DNA of 64,000 bases from Beijerinckia mobilis (GTDB taxonomy: Bacteria > Pseudomonadota > Alphaproteobacteria > Rhizobiales > Beijerinckiaceae), in the NCBI RefSeq assembly GCF_000745425.1, contig NZ_JQJH01000014.1, forward strand, positions 1 to 64,000. Reading direction: 5' to 3'. The notes beneath the pieces are model-generated. The model ran no database searches. It was not told where the DNA came from and saw only the letters and a list, made by a program, of their open reading frames with translations. Made by a program: the position numbers and the translations under genes. Positions 56,758-64,000 of the stretch are shown here, piece after piece (the stretch's first letter is position 1; every line of letters begins with the position of its first letter).

Positions 56758-57097
56758 CACTCTTATTTCACTCCTCATTCCCACCATCATGCATCTCATG
56801 ACCTCTATGGGACGGTCGGCGCTCGCCCGAAGATTGTTGTTCCCTGAACAATCAAAAAAATAAGCTTTTCAAAGGGAAGCGGTTTTTGACGGCATTTGCT
56901 GGCTTTGACCCTGTCATCAGCATCATCCCAATGGATCGGGGAAATACTCCATAATATCTATGGACTAGATTAGAATAATATCCTAAGCAGGGTCTAGGCA
57001 AGTGCTCTTTATGGAAGATGTCATTTTCAGCGAGGCTCTGCCGATGCTCTTGGCCGATGCTACGGCAAGGAATGCCTTCCATCCCGATGAGACGATA
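56758..57097. promoter_or_regulatory. Shared divergent promoter region of the Lrp gene and organosulfur operon
   Basis: The region is AT-rich near 56940-56990 and contains a direct repeat ATAATATC at 56951-56958 and 56975-56982, 24 bases apart. Such spaced AT-rich repeats could bind the Lrp-type regulator. No sigma-54 (-24/-12) element was found. The first operon frame is open from 57002, so part of this stretch may be coding if an earlier start is used. Confidence 0.35.
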
Positions 57098-58345
57098 ATG
57101 ACGATTTTTTCTCCAGGTTCACCGCATGTGAACAATTCAGTTACGGCAACGGCGAAAGTGCCCGAGCCCGCTCGTATTTTGCACGATGATGCTGAGGCTA
57201 TTGCGGTCGCCACGGCATTGGCTGAAGAATTTGCCCCGGGCGCAGCGGATCGCGACAGGGATAGGCGCCTGCCTTTCGCGGAACTCGATCTGTTTTCTCA
57301 AAGCGGCCTCTGGGGCATGACGGTTCCCCGTGTCTATGGCGGTGCCGAAGTTTCCTATGTCACTGTGGCAAAGGTATTTTCGATCATCGCGTCAGCGGAT
57401 GCGTCGATCGCGCAGATCGCCCAAAACCATATCAGCCTCCTTGATATTGTGCGTGTTGATCCTGATGAGACGCGCAAAGGCCGGTATTTTCAGGCAGCTT
57501 TGGAGGGGTTCCGTTTTGGCAATGCCCTGTCCGAAAAGGGCGGCAAGACCATATTCGACATGCAGACGCGGTTGCTGCGCCAGGATGGTGGGTTTGTCGT
57601 CAAGGGACAGAAATTCTATTGCACTGGCGCGCTCTTCGCTCACATCGTTCCGGTTTACGCAATTGATGAGGCAGGCAAGGGCAATCTCTTTCTCGTGCCG
57701 CGCGACGCACCGGGTCTTACTGTCATCGATGATTGGGATGGTGTTGGTCAGCGTACGACGGCGAGCGGTACTGTGATTGTGGATAATGTCGCCGTCACGG
57801 AAAGTCAGATCGTTCCCTCGTATCTCGCTTTCGAGCGGCCCACCGTGCATGGACCGGTTGCCCAGATCATTCAGGCTGCGATCGATCTCGGCATAGCGCA
57901 GCGCGCGATCAAAGAAACTGCGGCTTTCATCCGCACGAAGGCGCGGCCATGGGTCGACAGCGGTCGTGATCATGCAAGCGAGGATGTCTATTCGCTTGAA
58001 GCGATTGCCGATCTGACGATCCGCCTGCATGCGGCCGAGGCTGTCCTTGAAGGGGGAGGCGAATTGATCGATGCAGGATTGCTCGACGAAACGGAAGAGA
58101 CGGTCGCCAATGCTTCGATAGCCGTCGCCGAGGCCAAGGTGCTGACGACGGAAATTTCCCTCCTGGCCGGTGAGAAATTGTTCGAGCTCGGCGGTAGCCG
58201 CTCGGCGCTCGCCGCTTACAATTTCAGCCATCTTTGGCGTGATGCACGGACGCATACATTACATGATCCGGTGCGCTGGAAATATCACGCCATCGGCAAT
58301 TTCTATTTGAACGGCGTCAAGCCGCCGCGCCATTCATGGCTGTGA
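57098..58345 (+). CDS. SfnB-family acyl-CoA dehydrogenase-like flavoprotein, copy 1
   Basis: SfnB-family proteins are acyl-CoA-dehydrogenase-fold flavoproteins found in sulfur-acquisition operons, where they accompany reduced-flavin monooxygenases. The 415 residues show the family pattern: ILHDDAEAIAVATALAEEFA, RDRDRRLPFAELDLFSQSGL, FGNALSEKGGKTIFD, KGQKFYCTGALFAHI, IDDWDGVGQRTTASGT and the C-terminal LFELGGSRSALAAYNFSHLW, then RDARTHTLHDPVRWKYH. It has a close partner directly downstream. The start is uncertain: ATG 57098 fits family length; ATG 57011 and GTG 57002 are in frame. Confidence 0.88.
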   Translation: MTIFSPGSPHVNNSVTATAKVPEPARILHDDAEAIAVATALAEEFAPGAADRDRDRRLPFAELDLFSQSGLWGMTVPRVYGGAEVSYVTVAKVFSIIASADASIAQIAQNHISLLDIVRVDPDETRKGRYFQAALEGFRFGNALSEKGGKTIFDMQTRLLRQDGGFVVKGQKFYCTGALFAHIVPVYAIDEAGKGNLFLVPRDAPGLTVIDDWDGVGQRTTASGTVIVDNVAVTESQIVPSYLAFERPTVHGPVAQIIQAAIDLGIAQRAIKETAAFIRTKARPWVDSGRDHASEDVYSLEAIADLTIRLHAAEAVLEGGGELIDAGLLDETEETVANASIAVAEAKVLTTEISLLAGEKLFELGGSRSALAAYNFSHLWRDARTHTLHDPVRWKYHAIGNFYLNGVKPPRHSWL

Positions 58346-58384
58346 GCGATGCCCTCCCCAGCACATTCCTGAAGGAGATCCGGT

Positions 58385-59611
58385 ATGAACGCGCCGCAGA
58401 AAATCGAAGCTTCCACGGCCAAGCCCCATATTTTGTCGAATGATGCCGAAGCGCTTGCGTCCGCAGGCGAGCTTGCGCGCGATTTCAATCGCCTCGCTGT
58501 CGAGCGTGATCGCGATCGGCGGCTCCCCTATCCCGAGATCGAGCAATTCTCGCATGCAGGTCTTGGCGCGATCAATGTGCCTAAAAGTTACGGCGGGGCG
58601 GGTGTTTCGGCGCATACGCTGGCTCGCGTCACGGCGCTCCTTGCCTCTGCCGATGGCAGTCTCGGTCAGATTCCGCAAAATCACTGGTATCTCATCGAGG
58701 CGCTCCGGCTCGATGGAAGCGAAGCGCAGAAACGGTTCTATTTTGAACGTGCCTTACAAGGCGAGCGTTTCGCCAATGCTTTGGCCGAGGCGGGCGGCAA
58801 ATATGCTACCGATCAGACGACGACCGTCCTTCCCGATGGTGATGATTTCGTTTTGAACGGCCGGAAGTTCTACTGCTCCGGTTCCCTGTTCGGCCATTGG
58901 ATCGTGGCGTTGGCGGTTGATCAGCATGGCAAACGCCAACTCGTTTTCGTACCCAAGGCGTGTGGCAGGGATGCGACACCAGGACTGTCGGTGATTGATG
59001 ATTGGTCCGGGATGGGGCAGCGCACCACTGGCAGCGGCACGGTGATTTTTGAGAATGTCCGTGTGCCTGCTCTCGCTCTCGTGCCGCACCATCTGGCTTT
59101 CGAGCGGCCGACGCGCATGGGCGCTTATGCGCAGATCATTCATGCCGCCATTGATCTAGGTATTGCGCAAGGTGCCTTTGCCACCACGCTGGATTTCGTG
59201 CGGACTCAGGCGCGGCCATGGGTCGATAGCGGCGTCGAACATGCGCAGGATGATCCTTATGTCATCAGCATCGTTGGAGATCTGCGTGTGCGCCTTGCCG
59301 CCGCCGAGGCGCTCGTAAAACGCGCCGCCAGGATTGTGGATAAGGCGGAGCACGAACCGGAAGCCTTTTCCGAGGCGGCCTCGATCGCCGTCGCTGAGGC
59401 GCGCGTCGCGACCAATGACATCTCGCTTCTCGCCACCAGCAAATTGTTCGAACTCGGTGGCAGCCGCAGTGCGCGCGCCGCTCTGGATTTCGATCGTTAT
59501 TGGCGGGATGCGCGGACGCATACATTACACGATCCGATCCGCTGGAAATATTTCACACTGGGAAATTACTGGCTGAATGGCGTCAAACCACCGCGCCGCG
59601 GCAATTTTTGA
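58385..59611 (+). CDS. SfnB-family acyl-CoA dehydrogenase-like flavoprotein, copy 2
   Basis: The 408-residue paralogue of the preceding gene shares blocks such as ILSNDAEALASAGELARDFN, ERDRDRRLPYPEIEQFSHAG, NGRKFYCSGSLFGHWIV, IDDWSGMGQRTTGSGT, ARPWVDSG and LFELGGSRSARAALDFDRYW. By eye the two are clearly related but well diverged, so this is an old duplication rather than a recent one. A perfect GGAG site (GAAGGAGATCCGGT) precedes ATG 58385, and the gap to the previous gene is 39 bases. The two may act on different substrates or form a heteromer. Confidence 0.9.
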   Translation: MNAPQKIEASTAKPHILSNDAEALASAGELARDFNRLAVERDRDRRLPYPEIEQFSHAGLGAINVPKSYGGAGVSAHTLARVTALLASADGSLGQIPQNHWYLIEALRLDGSEAQKRFYFERALQGERFANALAEAGGKYATDQTTTVLPDGDDFVLNGRKFYCSGSLFGHWIVALAVDQHGKRQLVFVPKACGRDATPGLSVIDDWSGMGQRTTGSGTVIFENVRVPALALVPHHLAFERPTRMGAYAQIIHAAIDLGIAQGAFATTLDFVRTQARPWVDSGVEHAQDDPYVISIVGDLRVRLAAAEALVKRAARIVDKAEHEPEAFSEAASIAVAEARVATNDISLLATSKLFELGGSRSARAALDFDRYWRDARTHTLHDPIRWKYFTLGNYWLNGVKPPRRGNF

Positions 59612-59624
59612 GGCTCAAACCATC

Positions 59625-61013
59625 ATGAGCAAGGAAATCCGCCTTAACGCTTTTGCGATGAATTGCGTCGTCCATCAGTCGCCGGGCCTTTGGCGCCATC
59701 CGCGTGATCGTTCGACGGAATATACGAAGCTCTCCTATTGGACGGAGCTCGCACAGACACTTGAACGGGGCAAGTTCGATGGTTTGTTTCTGGCCGATGT
59801 CCTCGGACCCTATGACGTTTATGGTCATGGGCCCGATGCCGCGTTGGCGGGTGCGATCCAGATTCCCGTCAACGACCCGATGCTGATTGTTCCGGCGATG
59901 GCGCAGGCAACACGTCATCTGGGTTTCGGTGTAACCTCCAATATTTCCTATGAGCCGCCCTATACTTTCGCCCGGCGGATGACGACGCTCGACCATCTGA
60001 CGGAGGGGCGTGCGGGATGGAATATTGTGACGGGATATCTCGACAGTGCCGCGCGGGCGACCGGAAGCATGCAGCAGACGGCCCATGATGCCCGCTACGA
60101 CCAGGCCGAAGATTATATGGAGCTTCTCTACAAGCTCTGGGAGGGTAGCTGGGAAGATGACGCGGTTCTGCGCGATCGCGCAGGCGGCCTTTATACCGAT
60201 CCGGCGAAGGTCCATAGCGTCAGTCACCATGGTTCCCATTACAGACTTGATGCGATTCACCTGAGCGAACCTTCGCCACAGCGCACGCCGGTTCTCTATC
60301 AGGCTGGAACGTCGCCGCGCGGCCGCGAATTCGCAGCACGTCATGCGGAATGTGTGTTCGTCTCCGGCCCTTCCGCGAAAGTGCTTGCACCACGTGTGGC
60401 GGATCTGCGGCGGCTGACGGCCGCTTATGGCAGGGAGCCGGATACGTTGAAGATCTTTGCGCTGATGACGGTAATCCTCGGTGAGACCGAGGTGGCGGCG
60501 CGAGCCAAATATGACGAATATCGCAGCTATGTCAGCCATGAAGGTGCGTTGACTCTGATGTCGGGCTGGACCGGGGTGGATTTCTCTACCTTGAGCCTCG
60601 ATGAGAAAGTCCGGCATGTCACGAATGACGCCGGACGTAGCGCCATGGACAATATCACGCGTGGCGATCCCGACCGTATCTGGACGGTGCGTGAAGTCGC
60701 CGAACATGTGGCGATCGGTGGCATCGGTCCGGTCCTGATCGGCACCCCCGCCCAGGTCGCCGACAGGTTGGAGTCATTCATCGTGGAAACCGGCGTCGAC
60801 GGATTTAACCTCGCCTATGCGGTAACGCCAGAAACGTTCCAGGATGTTGTCGATCTGCTCGTGCCGGAATTACAGGCGCGTGGGCGATACAAGCAGGATT
60901 ACGTACCGGGCACTCTTCGCGAGAAACTGTCGGGCGTAAAGGGTGGGCATTTGCCCTCGACTCATCCGGGTGCGCGTTTGCGCCACGTGCCTGTCACCGT
61001 CGCAGCGGAATAG
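59625..61013 (+). CDS. FMN-dependent monooxygenase, NtaA/SnaA/DszA family
   Basis: This 462-residue luciferase-fold enzyme (LLM class) uses reduced FMN from a partner reductase to oxidise its substrate. Family features are [67 protein letters not shown], and [20 protein letters not shown]. DszA relatives act on sulfones and NtaA on chelators; beside ssuD and SfnB-type genes a sulfone or other organosulfur substrate is likely, but not proven. ATG 59625 is chosen because it begins the conserved region; it starts 13 bases after the preceding stop. Confidence 0.92.
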   Translation: MSKEIRLNAFAMNCVVHQSPGLWRHPRDRSTEYTKLSYWTELAQTLERGKFDGLFLADVLGPYDVYGHGPDAALAGAIQIPVNDPMLIVPAMAQATRHLGFGVTSNISYEPPYTFARRMTTLDHLTEGRAGWNIVTGYLDSAARATGSMQQTAHDARYDQAEDYMELLYKLWEGSWEDDAVLRDRAGGLYTDPAKVHSVSHHGSHYRLDAIHLSEPSPQRTPVLYQAGTSPRGREFAARHAECVFVSGPSAKVLAPRVADLRRLTAAYGREPDTLKIFALMTVILGETEVAARAKYDEYRSYVSHEGALTLMSGWTGVDFSTLSLDEKVRHVTNDAGRSAMDNITRGDPDRIWTVREVAEHVAIGGIGPVLIGTPAQVADRLESFIVETGVDGFNLAYAVTPETFQDVVDLLVPELQARGRYKQDYVPGTLREKLSGVKGGHLPSTHPGARLRHVPVTVAAE

Positions 61014-61030
61014 ATTTCGGGAGTTGGTTT

Positions 61031-62209
61031 ATGAACGATCTTGCTGCACAAGCCGCCAATGTTCTCTGGTTTTTACCGACGCATGGCGATGGACGTTACC
61101 TTGGGACTTCCCATGGCGCACGTGATGTCACCCTGCGTTATCTTTCGCAGATTGCCGAAGCAGCCGATGAACTCGGTTATTTCGGTGTTCTGCTGCCGAC
61201 GGGCCGCTCCTGCGAGGATTCCTGGATCGTAGCCTCGGCGCTGGCGCCTCGCACCAAGCGGTTGCGATTTCTCGTGGCGGTGCGGCCGGGCCTGCAAAGT
61301 CCCGCCGTTGCCGCGCGTATGACCGCGACGCTCGATCGTCTGTCGGAAGGCCGCTTGCTCATTAATGTTGTCACTGGCGGAGATCCTCTGGAAAACAAGG
61401 GTGATGGTATTTTCCTCGACCACGACGAACGCTATGCCGTCACGGATGAATTCCTGCAGGTTTATACGCGGCTCCTTGCCGGTGAGGATGTAGATTTCAA
61501 AGGAAAATATATCGAGATCGAGAAGGGCAGGCTGCTGTTTCCCCCACATCAGCAACCCGCGCCGCCGCTCTATTTCGGCGGTTCGTCGGATGTCGGCCAG
61601 GATGTTGCCGCGCGCACGGTGCAGAAATATTTGACCTGGGGTGAACCGCCCGCGCAAGTCGCCGAGAAGATCGCGATCATGCGCGGGAAGGCGGCCGCAG
61701 TCGGGCGCAGTCTCAGTTTCGGTATCCGGTTGCATGTCATCGTGCGGGAGACGGCGTCAAAGGCCTGGGATGCGGCCAATGATCTGATCAGATATGTCGA
61801 TGACAAAACCATTGCCGAAGCCCAGAAGGCTTTCGCGCGTATGGATTCCGTAGGCCAGAAGCGGATGACGGTCCTGAATCGGGGAGACAAGAACAATCTC
61901 GAAATCAGCCCCAATCTCTGGGCCGGTGTAGGACTCGTGCGTGGTGGCGCGGGCACCGCGCTCGTTGGTGATCCGGATACAGTCGCCGAGCGCATGAAGG
62001 AATATATGCGCGCCGGCATCGATACATTCATTCTCTCGGGATACCCTCACCTTGAGGAAGCTTATCGCTTCGCTGAATTGGTGTTGCCGCGTCTGCCTCT
62101 GGCCTCCGGAACCCATGCGCCCCATGCCGCAAGCGCGCATCGCGGTCCGTTTGGAGAAATGGTCGGCAATACATTCGCGCCGCAGGACCGGCGTGTCAGC
62201 GCATCGTAA
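61031..62209 (+). CDS. ssuD: Alkanesulfonate monooxygenase, FMNH2-dependent
   Basis: SsuD cleaves the C-S bond of alkanesulfonates with FMNH2 and O2, giving an aldehyde and sulfite for cysteine synthesis. The 392 residues match E. coli SsuD along their length: [32 protein letters not shown] with Cys61, [52 protein letters not shown] and [14 protein letters not shown]. The flavin reductase SsuE and transporter SsuABC are not in the window. GGGAG lies eight bases before ATG, and the gap to the previous gene is 17 bases, so this is the last gene of the operon. Confidence 0.96.
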   Translation: MNDLAAQAANVLWFLPTHGDGRYLGTSHGARDVTLRYLSQIAEAADELGYFGVLLPTGRSCEDSWIVASALAPRTKRLRFLVAVRPGLQSPAVAARMTATLDRLSEGRLLINVVTGGDPLENKGDGIFLDHDERYAVTDEFLQVYTRLLAGEDVDFKGKYIEIEKGRLLFPPHQQPAPPLYFGGSSDVGQDVAARTVQKYLTWGEPPAQVAEKIAIMRGKAAAVGRSLSFGIRLHVIVRETASKAWDAANDLIRYVDDKTIAEAQKAFARMDSVGQKRMTVLNRGDKNNLEISPNLWAGVGLVRGGAGTALVGDPDTVAERMKEYMRAGIDTFILSGYPHLEEAYRFAELVLPRLPLASGTHAPHAASAHRGPFGEMVGNTFAPQDRRVSAS

Positions 62210-62518
62210 CATCCAGGCTTCGCGTTTCACCGATCATTTGTGACCAATGAGGCCGGCGGGCGCTGCCGGCCTGGTGTAAAAGGAGCAGGTCACGATGAAC
62301 ATGCCTTATCGTGACTTGGTTTAAGACACTTATGTTGCCGCGAAACATTGTTGGCTGTGAATATTGCCGCTACCTATTTGCTTTTTCAGAATCAAGATTG
62401 TTCGATCGTATCGATCAAATTATAGGCACTTTCTTGAGTGTCTCTATCGCATCCTCCATGTTCCATCTATCTTCCTATCTTCTTCGGTAAAGAAGAGCAT
62501 CCATGGGGGATATTTTCG
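62210..62518. other. Intergenic after the organosulfur operon
   Basis: The stretch contains the operon terminator hairpin (62251-62271) and a CGTGACTTGGTTTAAGACAC segment (62308-62329) that resembles the right end of the family C repeat. The rest is the upstream region of the DUF3016 gene. Confidence 0.45.
62251..62271 (+). terminator. Terminator of the organosulfur operon
   Basis: GGCCGGC (62251-62257) pairs perfectly with GCCGGCC (62265-62271) around GGGCGCT, 41 bases after the ssuD stop. TGGTGT follows rather than a T run. Confidence 0.6.
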
Positions 62519-63076
62519 ATGCGTTGGGCCGGAGCCGCTTCTTTCGTTGATCTGATACGCAAGATAATTTTTGGCGCGATTCTCGTCGCGGGATTTCAGT
62601 CTTGTGGCGTTACTGGTTATGCCGCTGCGGCCACCGTGGCGGTTCATTTCATCGCGCCCGAAAATTATACGGAGCCAGCATTTCATCTTGGGGTCGGTGG
62701 TGCGCGTTCACCTCAAAACGTCATGTTCGAGATCGATCGGACGTTGCAGACATTGGGGGATCGCCATCTGCCGCCTGGGCAGACGTTGAGCATTGACGTG
62801 CTGGATATCCAATTGGCCGGATATACGAATTGGTCTTTGGCTTATGGCCGGGGTTTACGCATCATCAGCGATGCTGGGCCACCACCGGCCTTCAGATTAC
62901 GCTATACCCTCACGGAGGGGGGCAAAACTCTCATTGCCTCCGAAGAAACCGTGACGGATCTCGACTTCCTTGAGAATCCTGCCGCGCGTTTGTCGGGCGA
63001 TCCTCTCATCTATGAGAAGATTTTGCTGACCAATTGGTTCAGGAAGAGATTTTCCGGCCCATGGGCTGGAATGTAG
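62519..63076 (+). CDS. DUF3016 domain protein, exported
   Basis: The 185-residue protein has an N-terminal signal (RKIIFGAILVAGFQSCGVTG, ending near YAAAA) and a DUF3016 domain: VAVHFIAPENYTEP, LQTLGDRHLPPGQTLSIDVL, DIQLAGYTNW, LRYTLTEGGKTL and LLTNWFRKRF. The family is periplasmic or envelope-associated with unknown function. ATG 62519 has GGGGA upstream and starts the signal peptide; the frame is open to 62438 without a better site. Confidence 0.82.
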   Translation: MRWAGAASFVDLIRKIIFGAILVAGFQSCGVTGYAAAATVAVHFIAPENYTEPAFHLGVGGARSPQNVMFEIDRTLQTLGDRHLPPGQTLSIDVLDIQLAGYTNWSLAYGRGLRIISDAGPPPAFRLRYTLTEGGKTLIASEETVTDLDFLENPAARLSGDPLIYEKILLTNWFRKRFSGPWAGM

Positions 63077-63106
63077 TGATCAGCGCGATACGGCGTGCCA
63101 CTGGCG

Positions 63107-63144
63107 GACGGCACTGGTTCACATTCGAGCGAACCGGTGCCGTC
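63107..63144. terminator. Bidirectional hairpin between DUF3016 gene and pyrE
   Basis: GACGGCACTGGTTC (63107-63120) pairs with GAACCGGTGCCGTC (63131-63144) with one T-G wobble, a 14-bp stem around a 10-base loop. It sits between two convergent genes. Confidence 0.75.
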
Positions 63145-63158
63145 ATCAGCCCAATGAC

Positions 63159-63857
63159 TCACCCGGCTGGTTTGAACTCCGCAAGGCCGCCGTGAGCGGC
63201 CGACCATTGCGCCGGGCTTTTCAGAAATTCTTCCACCTTGTCGAGCGTCGAAGCCTCGATCGTTTGGGTTTCGCGCGCGACCGCGAGGACATCCCACCAA
63301 GTTGTCAGATAATGGAGCTTGAGTCCGAGTTCCTCCAGCAGCGGCTGGCTGTGAGCGAAAATATTATAATAGAAGAACACGAAGGCATGGTCGCATTGCT
63401 GGCCTGCGTCGCGCAGAGCTTTGCAGAAATTGACCTTGCTGCCGCCGTCCGTCGCCAGATCCTCGACCAGCAAAGCCCGTCCGCCGTCGTGAAGATTCCC
63501 TTCGATCTGCGCGTTGCGCCCATAACCCTTGGGCTTTTTGCGAATATATTGCATGGGCAACATCATTCGGTCGGCGATCCAGGCGGCATAGGGAATGCCT
63601 GCCGTTTCACCCCCGGCGACGACCTCAAGATTCTCATAGCCGATTTCGCGTTCGATCGTCGTTACGGCGAAATCAATGATCCGCCGGCGCAGCCGCGGAT
63701 AAGAGATCAGCTTGCGCATATCCGTATAGACGGGGCTTGCCCAGCCTGAGGCGAAAATGAAGGGCGTTTCCGCATTGAACAGAATGGCCTTGACCTCGAG
63801 CAGCATTTTGGCGGTCTCGCGGGCGATGGCGCGGCTGTCGGCGGTGGGCTCTGTCAT
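63159..63857 (-). CDS. pyrE: Orotate phosphoribosyltransferase
   Basis: PyrE joins orotate to PRPP to give OMP in pyrimidine synthesis. The 232 residues show FIFASGWASPVYTDMRKLI (substrate region), VVAGGETAGIPYAAWIA, YIRKKPKGYGRNAQIEG (flexible loop), and the PRPP-binding motif ALLVEDLATDGGSK, where the acidic pair is Glu-Asp. GAGGAC lies upstream of ATG 63857. It is complete. It ends at a strong bidirectional hairpin. Confidence 0.96.
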   Translation of the reverse strand: MTEPTADSRAIARETAKMLLEVKAILFNAETPFIFASGWASPVYTDMRKLISYPRLRRRIIDFAVTTIEREIGYENLEVVAGGETAGIPYAAWIADRMMLPMQYIRKKPKGYGRNAQIEGNLHDGGRALLVEDLATDGGSKVNFCKALRDAGQQCDHAFVFFYYNIFAHSQPLLEELGLKLHYLTTWWDVLAVARETQTIEASTLDKVEEFLKSPAQWSAAHGGLAEFKPAG

Positions 63858-64000
63858 GAATTAATTGTCCTCTTGATAGGCAATGACTGATGCGATCGAG
63901 ATCGCGCAATGGCGGGCCTGCGGCCTTTGGCCTCGCGTCGCCGCGATTTATAGAGGAATTTGCAGAAACAGGGAGCATCCCCCTGAAGAGAAACCGTGGC

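Noticed and set aside
59583-60707. 374-codon frame antisense to the DszA-type monooxygenase
   Set aside because: It is a shadow; the sense-strand gene has clear family motifs and fits the operon spacing.
63673-63978. 101-codon reverse frame overlapping the start of pyrE
   Set aside because: It is out of frame with pyrE and shows only an Arg/Ala-rich random-type translation.
1-64000. CRISPR arrays, rRNA genes, further tRNAs, tmRNA
   Set aside because: No regularly spaced direct repeats, no rRNA-like stretches, and only one T-arm-like GGTTCGAATCC block (the tRNA-Ser) were seen on reading both strands.

Overview
The window looks like a chromosomal segment of an alphaproteobacterium of the order Hyphomicrobiales, most likely Beijerinckiaceae or a close relative. 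The evidence is a rhizobial-type outer-membrane porin, an ExoR homologue, a glutathione-dependent formaldehyde dehydrogenase, two Ku genes around a PE-LIG-POL LigD, a MaeB with a fused phosphotransacetylase domain, and many small conserved alphaproteobacterial proteins. The family assignment is inference from gene content.

Layout. 1-4.2 kb: a truncated IS5-family element, tRNA-Ser(GCU), a porin and an alpha/beta hydrolase. 4.2-15.7 kb: housekeeping genes (lytic transglycosylase, dapA, smpB, aroC, a DUF4239-like membrane protein, an archaeal/eukaryotic-type proS, galE, pyruvate kinase). 16-24.2 kb: an ExoR-like Sel1 protein, small unknown genes, dispersed palindromic repeats, a CPA2 cation/proton antiporter, a putative His-rich secreted peptide and formaldehyde dehydrogenase. 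24.4-28.7 kb: a non-homologous end-joining locus (ku-ligD, with a second ku convergent to it). 29-37.6 kb: heparinase-like protein, ssb, a DUF1348 protein, cytochrome b561, a probable copper TonB receptor with a Cys/His-rich partner, and a secreted PHB-depolymerase-like esterase. 37.8-46.4 kb: gyrA and maeB, separated by an accessory island holding a stand-alone reverse transcriptase and an HExxH metallopeptidase-like gene. 46.7-51 kb: GDP-L-fucose synthesis (gmd, fcl) followed by a polytopic membrane protein resembling polysaccharide ligases/polymerases. 51-56.8 kb: an MMPL/RND exporter, small secreted proteins and an Lrp/AsnC regulator. 57-62.2 kb: a tight four-gene organosulfur operon (two SfnB-like flavoproteins, a DszA/NtaA-type monooxygenase, ssuD). 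62.5-63.9 kb: a DUF3016 protein and pyrE.

The part most likely to hold something undescribed is 40.8-43.6 kb. It carries a reverse transcriptase with intact catalytic motifs (QGNSLSP, YIDD) but no retron, diversity-generating or group II intron hallmarks. It is preceded by about 380 bases of hairpin-containing sequence with a 60-codon frame whose stop overlaps the start of the open RT frame, and by a metallopeptidase-like gene in the same orientation. This resembles the architecture of defence-associated (UG/DRT-type) reverse transcriptases, but the class cannot be assigned without searches. At least three families of dispersed imperfect palindromes were also found between genes.
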